DNA of 64,000 bases, taken from Mesorhizobium sp. B2-4-3 (GTDB lineage Bacteria; Pseudomonadota; Alphaproteobacteria; Rhizobiales; Rhizobiaceae). The notes under the pieces were generated by a model. It had not been told where the DNA came from. It searched no databases and saw only the letters and a program-made list of their open reading frames with translations. The stretch is taken from positions 425,056 through 489,055 of the forward strand of contig NZ_VFVL01000001.1 of the NCBI RefSeq assembly GCF_006442815.1, in the 5' to 3' direction. Position numbers and translations under genes: made by a program. Below, piece after piece: positions 16,947 to 26,343 of the stretch; position 1 is the first letter of the stretch, and each line of letters opens with the position of its first letter.

Positions 16947-17332
16947 ATGGACTCTCAGCCAGAGCGACCGCCCCCGGACCAGGAGCCGATCGAGCGCATG
17001 GTGCGCCTGCGCCCGCCGCAGCTGTGGCTGGCGCTGCTAGTGTCTTCCTCGTTCTTCGCCGGCGCGCTGGAGGTCGCCGCCCTGCCAGCGGCCCTGCTGA
17101 TCGGCCGATGCTTGCCGCGATCCTGGCCGGCACCAACGGCGCCACTGTGCGCGTGCCGCGCCCGCTGTTCGGCGCGGCCCAGGCGATCGTGGGCTGCCTG
17201 GTCGCCAACTCGATCTCCGCCGACATCTTTCCGGTGTTCTATGCCGAATGGCCGCTTTTCCTCGCCGTGGTGGTCGCGACAGTCGCCGCCTCCAGCCTGC
17301 TCGGCTGGCTGATCAGTCGCTGGCGCATCCTG
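16947..17332 (+). pseudogene. AbrB-family membrane protein remnant (frameshifted, truncated)
   Basis: From ATG 16947 the protein reads as the start of an AbrB-family (aidB regulator/putative ammonia monooxygenase) membrane protein: RPPQLWLALLV, then EVAALPAALLIG. The frame breaks at about 17105. Restoring one C after GGCC gives the expected GPMLAAILAGTN, and the good frame continues through PRPLFGAAQAIVGCLVANS to GWLISRWRILP. Only about 125 of the usual 340 residues remain. The sequence then changes abruptly into the middle of an SDR at about 17330. Two independent lesions make this a pseudogene. Confidence 0.8.
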
Positions 17333-17802
17333 CCGGACCGGCGGCGACGGTGGTGGACTACGACCCCGCCGCCTGGCGCCAGATCGTCGATATCGATCTC
17401 AACGGCGTCTTCTATTGCTGCAAGCGCCTGGTGCCCGGCATGATCGCGCGCAATTATGGCCGCATCGTCAACATCTCGTCGGTGGCTGGCAAGGAAGGCA
17501 ATCCCAATGCCGCCGCCTATTCGGCCGCCAAGGCCGGTGTGCTGGCGCTGACCAAGTCGCTTGGCAAGGAGCTTGCCGACCACGACATCGCCGTCAACGC
17601 GCTGACGCCTTCGCCCGCCCGCACCCGCATTCTCGAACAGCTCACCGAGGCGCAGGTCGCCTACATGCTCGGCAAAGTGCCGCGCGGCCGTTTCGTCGAG
17701 GTCGAGGAGGCGGCAGCCATGATCGTCTTCATGCTGTCGGACGAGAACTCCTTCACCACCGGCGCGACTTTCGACCTCTCCGGCGGACGCACGACCTACT
17801 GA
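17333..17802 (+). pseudogene. SDR remnant lacking its N-terminal cofactor domain
   Basis: The reading frame from about 17333 matches the C-terminal 155 residues of a FabG-like SDR. It includes DLNGVFYCCKRLVPGM, catalytic Ser in NISSVAGKEG, YSAAK, NALTPSPART and a final TFDLSGGRTTY. The whole TGxxxGxG region and the NNAG loop are missing. The sequence joins directly to the AbrB-family remnant in a different frame, so no intact enzyme can be made. A deletion that removed both inner ends is the simplest explanation. Confidence 0.82.
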
Positions 17803-18708
17803 TCATCGCCGCAGGCTCTCGTCCCGCCCGACCGCAAGCCGCTCGGGGAGGAAATCGACGAAGACGCGGACCTTCGGCGAGAGGTGGCGATTGGACGGCC
17901 ACAGCATGCGGAACTGGCCGCGGCCGTCGACATGGTCTTCAAGCACGGTGCGCAGCCTGCCGTCATTCAGGGCCTCCCGCGCCAGGAAATCGGGCATGCA
18001 GGCGATGCCGAGACCGGCAAGCGTCGCGCCCTTCAACGCCTCCATGTTGTTGCAGGTCAGCATCGAACGGATCTGCGGCGCTGCGCTCCCGGTAATGAAC
18101 GGCCAGTCGAGCAGCCTGCCGCTGTTGAGAAAGCGGAAATGTATGCCGAAATGCGCCGCGAGATCGGCGGGCGTGCCGGGCGTGCCATGGCAGTCGAGAT
18201 AGGAAGCGGCCGCATACAGAAGCATGCGAAAGGGCGCGACCGGCCTCGACACCAATCGTGAGTCGGGCAACTCGCCGCTGCGTATCGCGACGTCGATGCC
18301 CTCGTCGATGACGTCGACGATGCGATCGTTGAAATCGATGTCGACCTCGATCTCCGGATAGCGGGCCATGAACTCCGACAGCACCGGCAACAGCAGATGA
18401 TAGGTGACGATCGGCGTCGAGATGCGTAGCCGGCCATGCGGCGTCTCGCGTGTGCGCGACAGCATCGCCTCCGCGTCTTCCATGTCGTCGAGGATGCGGC
18501 GAACCCGCTCGTTGAACAGCTTGCCCTCCTCGGTCAGGCCGATGCGCCGTGTGCTGCGCTGCAGCAGCCGCACGCCGAGCTCCTGCTCGAGCCGGGCGAC
18601 GCTCTTGCCGACGGCGGAGGCGGAGATGCCGAGCGCCCGTCCGGCGGCGACGAAACTGCCGAACTCGGCGGTGCGCGCGAAAGCCAGAAGGCCGTTGAGA
18701 CGATCCAC
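17803..18708 (-). CDS. LysR-family transcriptional regulator
   Basis: This 301-residue LTTR has the N-terminal winged helix FVAAGRALGISASAVGKSVARLEQELGVRLLQRSTRRI and a two-lobed effector domain (RLRISTPIVTYHLLLP). It belongs to the CrgA/YafC-like group often found beside efflux pumps or oxidoreductases. The start is GTG at 18708. It is divergent from the MFS transporter gene, which it probably controls. Its stop lies one base after the SDR remnant. Confidence 0.9.
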   Translation of the reverse strand: MDRLNGLLAFARTAEFGSFVAAGRALGISASAVGKSVARLEQELGVRLLQRSTRRIGLTEEGKLFNERVRRILDDMEDAEAMLSRTRETPHGRLRISTPIVTYHLLLPVLSEFMARYPEIEVDIDFNDRIVDVIDEGIDVAIRSGELPDSRLVSRPVAPFRMLLYAAASYLDCHGTPGTPADLAAHFGIHFRFLNSGRLLDWPFITGSAAPQIRSMLTCNNMEALKGATLAGLGIACMPDFLAREALNDGRLRTVLEDHVDGRGQFRMLWPSNRHLSPKVRVFVDFLPERLAVGRDESLRR

Positions 18709-18853
18709 AGTATAACCTATTCGAGCGTTTTATTCCGGAATGACTGGAGACCTAATACTATTTTGCCGGAAATGTCACCGCCCTATCTTGTCGTTACGAT
18801 CGGCGCCGCCAGTCAGGGGCACGCCGGCAACCCCGCCTCAGATAGGAAAATCC
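18709..18853. promoter_or_regulatory. LysR/MFS divergent promoter region
   Basis: The 145 bp between the divergent starts contain the perfect palindrome ATTCCGGAAT (18732-18741) and a half-like TTGCCGGAAAT about 30 bases on. These are candidate LTTR contact sites. No other feature is apparent. Confidence 0.4.
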
Positions 18854-20389
18854 ATGACTTTGATGACCAGAACCGGCCCGGCCGGCAGATGGCTCGTGCT
18901 GCTGTCGGTTTGCCTTGCCGCCATGACGATGCCGTTGAGCTTCACTGGCCCCGCCGTGGCGCTGTCCCGCATTGCCGTCGATCTCGGCGGCAGTCCGATC
19001 GAGCTCAATTGGGTGACGAATGCCTTCATGCTGACCTTTGGCGCCGGCCTGATGGCGGCCGGAGCGCTGGCCGACAACCATGGCCGCAAGCGGATCTTCC
19101 TCGTCGGCCTCGCCACCTATGTGCTTGCCGCGATGGGCTGCATGCTGGCGCCAGGCATAGTCTGGTTCGACATGTTCAGAGCCCTCCAAGGCATTGGCGG
19201 CGCTGCCGCCTTCGCCGGCGGCGCCTCCGCGCTTGCCCAGGAATTCGATGGGCAATTGCGTCTGCGCGCCTTCAGTTTCCTCGGCACCAGCTTCGGCATC
19301 GGGCTCGCCTTCGGCCCGGTCGCCTCCGGCCTGCTCATCGATACGTTCGGCTGGCGCGCGATCTTTCTTCTCGTGGCGGCGCTTGCGATTGCTGCCGCCG
19401 CGCTTGGCCTGCGTACGGTCGCCGAATCGCGCGACCCTGACGCGACCGGGCTCGACTGGGCGGGAGCCGGCACCTTCACCGTCGCGCTTGCCGCGCTGAC
19501 CTATGGCGTGCTGCAGGCGCCGCAAAGCGGCTGGGCCAATCCCTTCGTTGTCGCGCTTCTCGGCGTGGCTGCCATCGGCTTTGCCGCCTTCGTCATTGTC
19601 GAGCGGCGTGTGCGCCGGCCGATGCTGGACCTGACGCTGTTTCGCTTCCCGCGTTTCGTCGGCGTCCAGTTCCTGGCCGCGGCACCCGCCTACGGCTTCG
19701 TCGTCCTCCTCGTGCTCCTGCCGATCCGCTTCATCGGCGTCGAGGGGATGAGCGAGATCAAGGCGGGGCAATTGATGATCTGCCTCTCCGGGCCGCTGCT
19801 GATCTTGCCGCTGCTGGCCGGCCAGGCGGCGCGCTGGATCGCTCCGGCGACGATCTGCGGTGTTGGCCTGCTCGTCGCCGCGGCCGGCCTCCTCTGGCTG
19901 AGCGGGGTGCCCGCGGCGGACAGCGCGCTGGTGGCCCCGCTGATCCTGATCGGCATCGGCATCGCCTTGCCCTGGGGGCTGATGGACGGACTTGCCGTCA
20001 GCGTCGTGCCGAAGGAGCGCGCCGGCATGGCGGTCGGCATCTTCAACACCACCCGCGTCGCCTGCGAGGGCGTGGCGTTGGCGATCGTCATGGCGACCTT
20101 GTCCGGTTTCACAGCCGCGCGGCTCGGCGCTCAAGGGCTGGCCTTGCCTGCCGAAGCGACCGCGGCGGCGCAACTTCTGGCAACCGGCAACGTCGTGGGA
20201 ACGGTGCAACATCTGCACTTGGCCGACGCCAGTGCCCTGGTTCAGGCCTACGAGACGGCCTTCGACCGGCTGCTCGTCGTGCTCGCGACCATCACCGTGC
20301 TGACCGCCATCGTCGTCTTTCTCGGCCTGCGTCGCGGATCAGCGCCGGAACAAGACGTCGCTCCCATCCCGGCCTGCCAGGAAGGCTGA
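18854..20389 (+). CDS. MFS multidrug transporter, DHA2 (14-helix, EmrB/QacA) family
   Basis: This 511-residue membrane protein has about 14 hydrophobic segments. The DHA2 motifs are LNWVTNAFMLTFGAG (helix 2), ADNHGRKRIFLVGL (motif A) and GTSFGIGLAFGPVASG (motif C, antiporter). It exports small hydrophobic compounds using the proton gradient. ATG 18854 is the first good start after the LysR promoter region. ATG 18863 is an alternative. Regulation by the divergent LysR is likely. Confidence 0.9.
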   Translation: MTLMTRTGPAGRWLVLLSVCLAAMTMPLSFTGPAVALSRIAVDLGGSPIELNWVTNAFMLTFGAGLMAAGALADNHGRKRIFLVGLATYVLAAMGCMLAPGIVWFDMFRALQGIGGAAAFAGGASALAQEFDGQLRLRAFSFLGTSFGIGLAFGPVASGLLIDTFGWRAIFLLVAALAIAAAALGLRTVAESRDPDATGLDWAGAGTFTVALAALTYGVLQAPQSGWANPFVVALLGVAAIGFAAFVIVERRVRRPMLDLTLFRFPRFVGVQFLAAAPAYGFVVLLVLLPIRFIGVEGMSEIKAGQLMICLSGPLLILPLLAGQAARWIAPATICGVGLLVAAAGLLWLSGVPAADSALVAPLILIGIGIALPWGLMDGLAVSVVPKERAGMAVGIFNTTRVACEGVALAIVMATLSGFTAARLGAQGLALPAEATAAAQLLATGNVVGTVQHLHLADASALVQAYETAFDRLLVVLATITVLTAIVVFLGLRRGSAPEQDVAPIPACQEG

Positions 20390-20433
20390 CGCCACGTGAC
20401 GCCATCAAGTTCGGCGAGGTGTCAAAAAATACT

Positions 20434-20448
20434 TGACTCTTATACTCA
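20434..20448 (+). promoter_or_regulatory. Iron-responsive operator (RirA IRO box) overlapping the -35
   Basis: The sequence TGA-CTCTTATAC-TCA matches the rhizobial IRO consensus TGA-N9-TCA exactly and overlaps a TTGACT -35 hexamer. It lies 50 bp upstream of the TonB receptor start. RirA with iron-sulfur cluster would repress here under iron sufficiency. A second exact IRO precedes the siderophore reductase at the other end of the cluster. Confidence 0.72.
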
Positions 20449-20480
20449 TATTTGAGAGCGCGAAAGCGCAATCAAATATG
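20447..20480 (+). promoter_or_regulatory. Hairpin in the TonB-receptor leader
   Basis: CATATTTGA (20447-20455) and TCAAATATG (20472-20480) pair perfectly around an inner GCGC-GAAA-GCGC stem with a GNRA tetraloop. The hairpin ends 18 bases before the chosen start and includes an alternative ATG in its last three bases. It could be an operator at DNA level or control translation of the receptor at RNA level. Confidence 0.55.
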
Positions 20481-20498
20481 AGAATTGGAGACAGGTTA

Positions 20499-22610
20499 AT
20501 GCCGAAGCGGTCAAGGACGTGGCGCCGGGGATTATCATTGCTGGCGGGCGGCGCCATCCTCGGCCATGCCTGGCCGGCAATTGCCCAGGATGGCGGCGAC
20601 GCCACCGTTCTCGATCGGATCGAGGTGACAGCCGAGAGCAATGAGATCCTGAAACAGGACGGCTATGTCGCCAAGAAGGATCGCATCGGCACCAAGACCG
20701 ACACCCCGATCGCAAAAATCCCGCAGGCGATCTCGGTCGTCACGCAAAAACAGATCGAGGACCAGAAGCCGCGCACGCTCAACGACGCGCTGGGCTACAC
20801 GGCCAGCGCCAACCCCAACAACTTCGGTTTCGATACGCGCTACGACGCCTTCTTCCTGCGCGGCTTCCAGGCCTTCTACAACGGCATGTTCCGCGACGGG
20901 CTGCGCCAGTACAACGGCCCCTCCGCCTGGTTCAAGACCGAGCCCTACGGCATCGAGGGCGTCACCATCCTGAAGGGCCCGGCCTCCTCGCTTTACGGCG
21001 TCAGTGGTCCAGGTGGCATCGTCAATGTCGTCACCAAGCGGCCCAAGGACGAGCCGTTCCACGAGATCGAGTTGCTGGCCGGCGAACACAACCGCTTCCA
21101 GGCGGCACTCGACGCCTCCGGCCCGGTCAACGACGACGGCAGCATCCTCTACCGCTTCACCAGCCTCGGCCGCTTGAGCGAGACCGGCCTGCCCGACTAT
21201 CCCGACGACAAGCTCTATCTGGCGCCGGCCGTTACCTTCAAGCCGGACGAGGACACCAAACTGACCATCCTCGGCGAATATTCCAAGTCCGTCACCGGCG
21301 GCACCGCGGCCTTCTACAATTCGGCCTATGGCGTGCTGTCGAATGTCTATGAGGGCGACGCGGCCTGGAACGACTTCACCCAGGACCAGGGGCGCATCGG
21401 CTACGAGTTCGAGCATCGCTTCAACGACTGGCTGACGGTGCGCCAGAACCTGCGCTACAACGCCGTCGATTCAGACATCGAATACAGCGGCCACTATTCC
21501 GTCGGCGCCGACCAGCCGCTGCAGCGCTATTGGGGCCACTACACCGAGGCGATGAAGAACTTCGTCGTCGACAACATGGCCCAGCTCGAATTCGACACCG
21601 GCCCGGTCAGGCACACCGCGATTGCCGGCATCGACTATGCCTGGTCGGACTATGACGCCGGCAGCGGGCTTTCCTATGTCTCGGTCGACGACATCGAGGC
21701 CGCCCCCGTCCCGCATTCCGGCGGGCAGGAGATGAACCAGCTCGGCGTCTACCTGCACGACCAGATGGAGTGGAACGATTTCACCCTGTTCACCAGCGGT
21801 CGTTACGACTCGGTCGACACCACCTCGACGGCGGCCGATTTCAGCCAGTCGAAGCAGACGGACAGCGCCTTCTCCGGCCGCGTCGGCCTCTCCTACCGGA
21901 CCGAATGGGGCATCATTCCCTACATCAACTATTCGACCTCGTTCTCCCCCAACATCGGCTTCGTCTATGACGACGTCTCGAGTTCTGTCGGCCGCGTCGC
22001 CCGCCCGACCGTTGCCACGCAGAAGGAGATCGGCGTCAAATACGAGATCCCCGACCATAGCGCGACGATCAGCGCCGCGCTGTTCGACATCGACCAGAAG
22101 GACGGCGTCGTCTTCGACGCCTCGACCGGCATCAACAAGCAGCGCCAGCTCGACCTGAACTCGCGCGGCGTCGAGCTGGAGGCCAATGCCTCCTTGGACA
22201 ATGGTTTCAGCGTCATCGCCTCCTACACATATCTGCGCATGAAGATCGAACGCGGCGCCGAGGGCACCGACGGCAAGGAATTGTCGGCGACGCCGAACCA
22301 CATCCTGTCGCTCTGGGGCCATTATCAGTTCGAGAACGGCACGCTGGAAGGGCTTGGGCTCGGCGCCGGCGTACGCTTCGCCGGCGCGAGCTACGGCGAC
22401 GACACCAACACTTTCAAGAACGACGCGCGCGCCTTCGTCGACGCTTCGCTGTCCTACGACTTCGGCTACCGCAATCCGAAGCTCGAAGGGGTCAAGCTGC
22501 AGATCAACGCCAAGAACCTGTTCGACAACCAGCAGATGATCTGCTCGGCCGGCTATTGCTACCGCGACCAGGGCCGCTCGCTGTTCGGCAGCCTGCGCTA
22601 TCGCTTCTGA
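20499..22610 (+). CDS. TonB-dependent siderophore receptor (ferrichrome/hydroxamate type)
   Basis: This 703-residue outer-membrane receptor has a signal peptide ending near PAIAQD. A TonB box-like DRIEVTAES follows, then the plug domain ([51 protein letters not shown]) and a 22-strand barrel ending in the required terminal Phe (LRYRF). The overall pattern is that of FhuA/FoxA-type receptors. I chose ATG 20499, 8 bases after GGAG; ATG 20478 lies inside the leader hairpin. It is the first gene of the iron-regulated cluster with the RhtX-like permease (1-base overlap). Confidence 0.92.
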   Translation: MPKRSRTWRRGLSLLAGGAILGHAWPAIAQDGGDATVLDRIEVTAESNEILKQDGYVAKKDRIGTKTDTPIAKIPQAISVVTQKQIEDQKPRTLNDALGYTASANPNNFGFDTRYDAFFLRGFQAFYNGMFRDGLRQYNGPSAWFKTEPYGIEGVTILKGPASSLYGVSGPGGIVNVVTKRPKDEPFHEIELLAGEHNRFQAALDASGPVNDDGSILYRFTSLGRLSETGLPDYPDDKLYLAPAVTFKPDEDTKLTILGEYSKSVTGGTAAFYNSAYGVLSNVYEGDAAWNDFTQDQGRIGYEFEHRFNDWLTVRQNLRYNAVDSDIEYSGHYSVGADQPLQRYWGHYTEAMKNFVVDNMAQLEFDTGPVRHTAIAGIDYAWSDYDAGSGLSYVSVDDIEAAPVPHSGGQEMNQLGVYLHDQMEWNDFTLFTSGRYDSVDTTSTAADFSQSKQTDSAFSGRVGLSYRTEWGIIPYINYSTSFSPNIGFVYDDVSSSVGRVARPTVATQKEIGVKYEIPDHSATISAALFDIDQKDGVVFDASTGINKQRQLDLNSRGVELEANASLDNGFSVIASYTYLRMKIERGAEGTDGKELSATPNHILSLWGHYQFENGTLEGLGLGAGVRFAGASYGDDTNTFKNDARAFVDASLSYDFGYRNPKLEGVKLQINAKNLFDNQQMICSAGYCYRDQGRSLFGSLRYRF

Positions 22611-23917
22611 TGTCGGTCTCCGTCCCAAACCGGGCCGCCTCGTCGCCGGCCGCCGTCGTCGCGGCGATCGGCAGCCTCTATGTGGCGCAGAGCGTGATCG
22701 GCGGCATCACCTGGACGGGGCTGCCGGCCGTGATGCGCGACCAGGGCCTGCCGCTCGACCGCATCGGCCTGCTCACCCTGATCGCCCTGCCATGGGCGCT
22801 GAAGTTTCTGTGGTCGCCGGCGGTGGAACGCTACCGGCTTCCGCCGGCGGGTAGGAACCGCACGGGCGCGATCGTCCTTGTCGGCGGCCTGGTTTCCATC
22901 GCCGGATTGCTGGCGGTTGCCCAGCTCGGCCCCGTCGCCTTCTGGCCCGTGATTGCCTGCCTGACAGTCGTTGCCTTTGCGGCATCTACCGTCGACATCG
23001 CCTGCGACGGTTTTGCGGTGCAGAACCTTGCCAGCGAGAATCTCGGCTGGGGCAATGCCGCCCAGGTCGGCGGTGCTTATCTCGGCTCGGCCATCGGCGC
23101 CGGCCTTTTCCTTTATCTGGTCGAAATCCATGGCTGGCGCGCGGCGGTCTCGGCCATGGCCTCGCTGCTGGTGTTGCTCGGCCTTCCCTTCCTGCTCGGC
23201 ATCGCCAGCCAATCGCGCGAGGAAGTGCGCGAACACGTTCCTGCGCTCGCCGCGGCGTTGCGGCGCCCGCAGATACGCCGCGGCCTGGCGGCGTCGGCGA
23301 TCTATGTGCTTGCGCAGAAGGCCGCGCTGACCATGCTCGGCCCGTTTCTCGTCGATGCCGGGCTCAGCCTTGCCACCATAGGGCTGGTCAACGGCGCCGG
23401 CAGCATGATCCTCGGCGTCGCGGCCGCGCTTGCCGGCGGTGCTCTCGTGCGATGGCTGGGCACGCGCAGCGTGCTTGTCCTGGCGCTCGTCCTGCAGGCC
23501 GGATCGCTGTTCATCCTCGCGGCCTTCGCGCTGTCGGGATTTTTCCCGACAGGTCCGCTGATGGCCGTCGCAATGTTGAGTTCCTCGGGCATCATGGCGC
23601 TCGGCTTCGTAGCGCTTTATGCGCAGTTCATGCGCTGGTCGGATCCGAGGCAGGCGGGCGTCGATTTCACGCTTTTCCAATGCATGGACGCGTTGGTCAG
23701 CATGGCGGGCGGCGTCCTGGCCGGCTATGTGGCGCAACATCTCGGCTATGGCGCGCTGTTCGGCGGCGCCGGCGTGGTCGCGCTGCTGGCGGCGCCGGCG
23801 TGGTCGCGCTGCTGGCGGCGCCGGCGATCGCCATGGTCAGTGGCCACGACTGAAGACGGCGCTATTCCTCGCCGGCCCCGTCCTCGCCTTGCGCGGCGCG
23901 GCGCCAATAGGCGGTGA
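22610..23917 (+). CDS. RhtX/FptX-type MFS siderophore permease (C-terminus frameshifted by tandem duplication)
   Basis: This protein has about 12 helices and resembles RhtX/FptX, single-component inner-membrane importers of ferric siderophores. It has [36 protein letters not shown] and [14 protein letters not shown] overlaps the receptor stop (TGATG). Near the end a 26-bp unit (23765-23790) is repeated at 23791-23816 and shifts the frame. Without one copy the protein would end [18 protein letters not shown] at 23853. As written it runs on through an Arg-rich tail to 23917 and overlaps the reductase gene. The transmembrane core is probably unaffected. Confidence 0.82.
   Translation: MSVSVPNRAASSPAAVVAAIGSLYVAQSVIGGITWTGLPAVMRDQGLPLDRIGLLTLIALPWALKFLWSPAVERYRLPPAGRNRTGAIVLVGGLVSIAGLLAVAQLGPVAFWPVIACLTVVAFAASTVDIACDGFAVQNLASENLGWGNAAQVGGAYLGSAIGAGLFLYLVEIHGWRAAVSAMASLLVLLGLPFLLGIASQSREEVREHVPALAAALRRPQIRRGLAASAIYVLAQKAALTMLGPFLVDAGLSLATIGLVNGAGSMILGVAAALAGGALVRWLGTRSVLVLALVLQAGSLFILAAFALSGFFPTGPLMAVAMLSSSGIMALGFVALYAQFMRWSDPRQAGVDFTLFQCMDALVSMAGGVLAGYVAQHLGYGALFGGAGVVALLAAPAWSRCWRRRRSPWSVATTEDGAIPRRPRPRLARRGANRR
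23765..23816. repeat. 26-bp perfect tandem duplication inside the permease gene
   Basis: Two exact copies of a 26-bp unit that begins GGCGCCGGCGTGG, followed by a further 10-bp partial copy. Because 26 is not a multiple of three, the duplication moves the permease out of its ancestral frame. It looks like replication slippage, or an assembly error. Confidence 0.9.
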
Positions 23918-24944
23918 CTAGGTGCCGGTCGCGCGGCAGGCCCCACCCCTTGCGCACGATGCTGCGGATTTTGCGGAAGTCGGCGAACTCACACCCGGCC
24001 CAGACATAGAGATCGTCGGCCGCGGGACCGCGCTCGCGCAGCGCCGCGGCCAGCAGCCCGGCGTCGCCCGCTTCGCGGCCATGCCGGTAAAGCCAGCGGA
24101 CGGCGATGTTGTTGCCCGCCGCCAGCGCCATCCGGTCTCGCGGACCATCGACCTCGATGATGGCTTCGGCGCGAGCGGACGGCGCAAGCTCTTCCAGCAT
24201 CCGGCCGATTGCCGGAAGCGCGGTATCGTCGCCCAGCAGAAGCAGGTTCGATGCCTCGGGCAAGCCGCCGCCGCCGGGGCCGATCATGCCGATGATGTCG
24301 CCCGCCCGCGCATTCTGCGCGAAACTCGCGGCCGGTGTCTCGGCGCCGGGATGCAGCACGAAGTCGATGTCGAGCCAGCCCTCGGCCACGTCCAGCGCGC
24401 GGATCGTGTAGACCCGCACGGTCAGCGCATCCTCGCCGGACGGCCAGACGATCAGGCCGTCGGCACCCATGCTCGGCCAGACCGCCTGACGTCCGGTCGG
24501 CGGCAGCAGAAGCCGGACATGAAATCCGCCATGGCTGAAGCGGTCGAGGTCGCGGCCTGAGAAACGCAGGCGCTGCATATGCGGCGACAATCGCGTCGAG
24601 GAAAGGACCGAAATCTCGCGGAAGAACACCGGCGTGCCGGCATCCGCGCCGTCGCCATGCCAGCGCAACCCTTCGGTCGTACGCAGATGCGCGGCGATGT
24701 GGCCGGCAAAGATCATCTTCATGTAGGAGAGGCAGGTCTCGTCCTCCGCCGCGACACGGATCAGCACGCCGCCGTCCTCGAACGAGGCATTCAACGAGCC
24801 GTAATGCATGCGCAATTCCCATTGGCCGGCAACGCCGGTGTCGATCTCATAGTCGCTATGCTCGGCGCGCAGCCTGTCCATCACCGCGCGGATGCCTTCG
24901 CCTTGGATACGAGTTTGCGCGCTCAAGGGATTCATCGGATTCAT
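23862..24944 (-). CDS. Siderophore-interacting protein (ferric-siderophore reductase, ViuB-type) with N-terminal DUF2218
   Basis: This 360-residue cytoplasmic protein releases iron from imported siderophores by reducing it with NAD(P)H through FAD. Residues 1 to about 95 form a DUF2218 module ([17 protein letters not shown]). From about 115 the FAD-binding barrel contains the family motif RVYTIRALD and DFVLHPG. The NAD-binding lobe contains [14 protein letters not shown] and a final [10 protein letters not shown] start at [10 protein letters not shown] (24944), with GGAAAGG upstream; 22 further residues are open upstream. It converges with the permease. An IRO box lies 100 bp upstream. Confidence 0.9.
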   Translation of the reverse strand: MNPMNPLSAQTRIQGEGIRAVMDRLRAEHSDYEIDTGVAGQWELRMHYGSLNASFEDGGVLIRVAAEDETCLSYMKMIFAGHIAAHLRTTEGLRWHGDGADAGTPVFFREISVLSSTRLSPHMQRLRFSGRDLDRFSHGGFHVRLLLPPTGRQAVWPSMGADGLIVWPSGEDALTVRVYTIRALDVAEGWLDIDFVLHPGAETPAASFAQNARAGDIIGMIGPGGGGLPEASNLLLLGDDTALPAIGRMLEELAPSARAEAIIEVDGPRDRMALAAGNNIAVRWLYRHGREAGDAGLLAAALRERGPAADDLYVWAGCEFADFRKIRSIVRKGWGLPRDRHLVTAYWRRAAQGEDGAGEE

Positions 24945-25042
24945 CGTCGGGCCTTTCCATACCGAGTGCGGCGACACCGGCTGAAGCTCGGTGTCGCCAA
25001 GCGTCGGCATGCCACAGCGCTGGCGGCATTGCCACTAAAACA

Positions 25043-25057
25043 TGATTATGAAAGTCA
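25043..25057 (-). promoter_or_regulatory. Iron-responsive operator upstream of the siderophore reductase
   Basis: TGA-TTATGAAAG-TCA is an exact TGA-N9-TCA match, extended by one base on each side to ATGA...TCAT. It lies about 100 bp upstream of the reductase start and downstream of the SnoaL-like gene, so it most likely serves the reductase. It pairs with the IRO before the receptor gene. Confidence 0.7.
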
Positions 25058-25091
25058 TATTTCGCGGGAGAGCCCTTGACGCATCCGGTCT

Positions 25092-25406
25092 TCAGCTGAT
25101 GACCAGGCTTGCGATCCGATCGCCGTCGAGCGTGAAGGCCATGTCGCCCTCGCCGTTGAAGCCATTGCCCGTCACGGCGACGCGGGCATGGTGGACGCCG
25201 TCGCGTTGCGCGACGCGCACGATGCGAAGGTTGGACTGGACGCCGATATTGTCCGACTGGTTCCACCGCGAGATCCCGTCGCGGCCACGGAAATCGCGAC
25301 CCCAGTCGCTCAGGAAAGCATCGTCGGTAAATGCGGCCAGAAAGGCTTCGGTATCGCCGGCATTGGTGGCTTCGACAAAGCGGCGGATCGCGTCTGGCGT
25401 GGTCAT
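25092..25406 (-). CDS. SnoaL/NTF2-like small protein
   Basis: This 104-residue protein has a cone-shaped NTF2-like fold: an opening helix IRRFVEATNAGDTEAFLAAF, then DDAFLSDWGRDFRG and a terminal beta sheet (HHARVAVTGNGFNGEGDMAFTL in parts). Such proteins are steroid isomerase- or cyclase-like enzymes or binding proteins. No catalytic residue set identifies the reaction. The start ATG 25406 is preferred over GTG 25418. It lies between the iron box and a palindromic repeat, and its regulation is not evident. Confidence 0.8.
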   Translation of the reverse strand: MTTPDAIRRFVEATNAGDTEAFLAAFTDDAFLSDWGRDFRGRDGISRWNQSDNIGVQSNLRIVRVAQRDGVHHARVAVTGNGFNGEGDMAFTLDGDRIASLVIS

Positions 25407-25420
25407 TGGTCCGTGCACTT

Positions 25421-25562
25421 AAGGTGTGTTGAGATTCAGGTCAGGCCGAGTCGAAAATGACGATTTCAGAGAACCGGAGCGGAGCGTACTTCAAGTACGT
25501 GAGCACCGGAAGCGCAAGAAACCGCCATTTGCAGACCGGCCTCACCTGAATATCAACGCACC
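25421..25562. repeat. RIME-like 140-bp imperfect palindrome
   Basis: The left end AAGGTGTGTTGAGATTCAGGT is mirrored on the right by ACCTGAATATCAACGCACCT. The middle arms include CCGGAGCGGAGCGTACTT and AAGTACGTGAGCACCGGA around a CGTACTTCAAGTACG centre. The whole gap between two leftward genes is this one element. It matches the description of rhizobial intergenic mosaic palindromes. I assign it by structure only. Confidence 0.72.
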
Positions 25563-26339
25563 TCAGTCCAACCTGTGCATGAGATCGTCATCCAGCCAGC
25601 GGCCGAAGAAATAGACAAGCTGCTTGTGCCACCACGGCCAGTCATGGCTGACGTCCCCGCCCCAATAGTCGACCCAGGCCGGGATGGATTTGTCGCGCAG
25701 CACCTGTTCCAGCTCGCGCGTCTCGACCAGCATGCGCTCTTCCCAGGCGCCCTGCCCGCAGCAGAAGATGAGCCTGAGCGCCCTGAGCCGCCCGAGCAGC
25801 TTCTGGTCGACGATGCCGGGCATATAGTCGAGCGGCGAGTTGAAATAGATGTTGCCTTCAAGCGTCCAGCCGAAGAAATCGCGGGCCGAATAGACGCCGG
25901 ACAGCGAGATCACGCCGCTCGCCAGCTCCGGGAAGCGGAACACGAAGTTCGACGAGTGGTAGCCGCCCATCGAGCAGCCGCAAAACAGCGGCTTCAAGGC
26001 GCGGCCGCCATTGGACTTGGCGGCGACCGCCTGCAGCTCCGGCAGCGCCTCCTCACGCACATAGCGGAAATAGGCCTCGTGGCGGGCGATGCGATGCGCC
26101 GCGTCGGCATGCTTGTTGAAGAAGGATTCCGAATCGATGCCGTCGAGCGTGAAGAGCTGGATGCGGCCGGTGTCGATGAACTCGGCGAGCGCGCCGACGC
26201 CGCCGGAATCCTCGAACTGGTAGAAGCGCCCCTGCGAGGTCGGGAACACCACCACCGGGCGTCCGGCATGGCCGTAGCGCTTGTATTCCATGTCGCGGCC
26301 GAGACTGCGGGCATGGCCCTTGTGATAGGAGACGTCCAT
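25563..26339 (-). CDS. Esterase D-like alpha/beta hydrolase paired with an ATP-grasp enzyme
   Basis: This 258-residue putative esterase has the nucleophile elbow GCSMGGYHSSNF (Ser near 143). An acid candidate lies in the SGVYSARDFFG/DYMPG segment and the His probably lies in GGDVSHDWPWW. Early GRPVVVFPTSQG and a Trp-rich end are typical of the COG4947-like esterase group. Only 4 bases separate it from the ATP-grasp stop, so both are translated from one message. A combined role in making and trimming or releasing a peptide-like or ester metabolite is inference. Confidence 0.85.
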   Translation of the reverse strand: MDVSYHKGHARSLGRDMEYKRYGHAGRPVVVFPTSQGRFYQFEDSGGVGALAEFIDTGRIQLFTLDGIDSESFFNKHADAAHRIARHEAYFRYVREEALPELQAVAAKSNGGRALKPLFCGCSMGGYHSSNFVFRFPELASGVISLSGVYSARDFFGWTLEGNIYFNSPLDYMPGIVDQKLLGRLRALRLIFCCGQGAWEERMLVETRELEQVLRDKSIPAWVDYWGGDVSHDWPWWHKQLVYFFGRWLDDDLMHRLD

Positions 26340-26343
26340 CGGC

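Noticed and set aside
18794..20218. Minus-strand open frame opposite the MFS transporter
   Set aside because: Low-complexity charged translation with no motif; antisense shadow of a 14-helix transporter.
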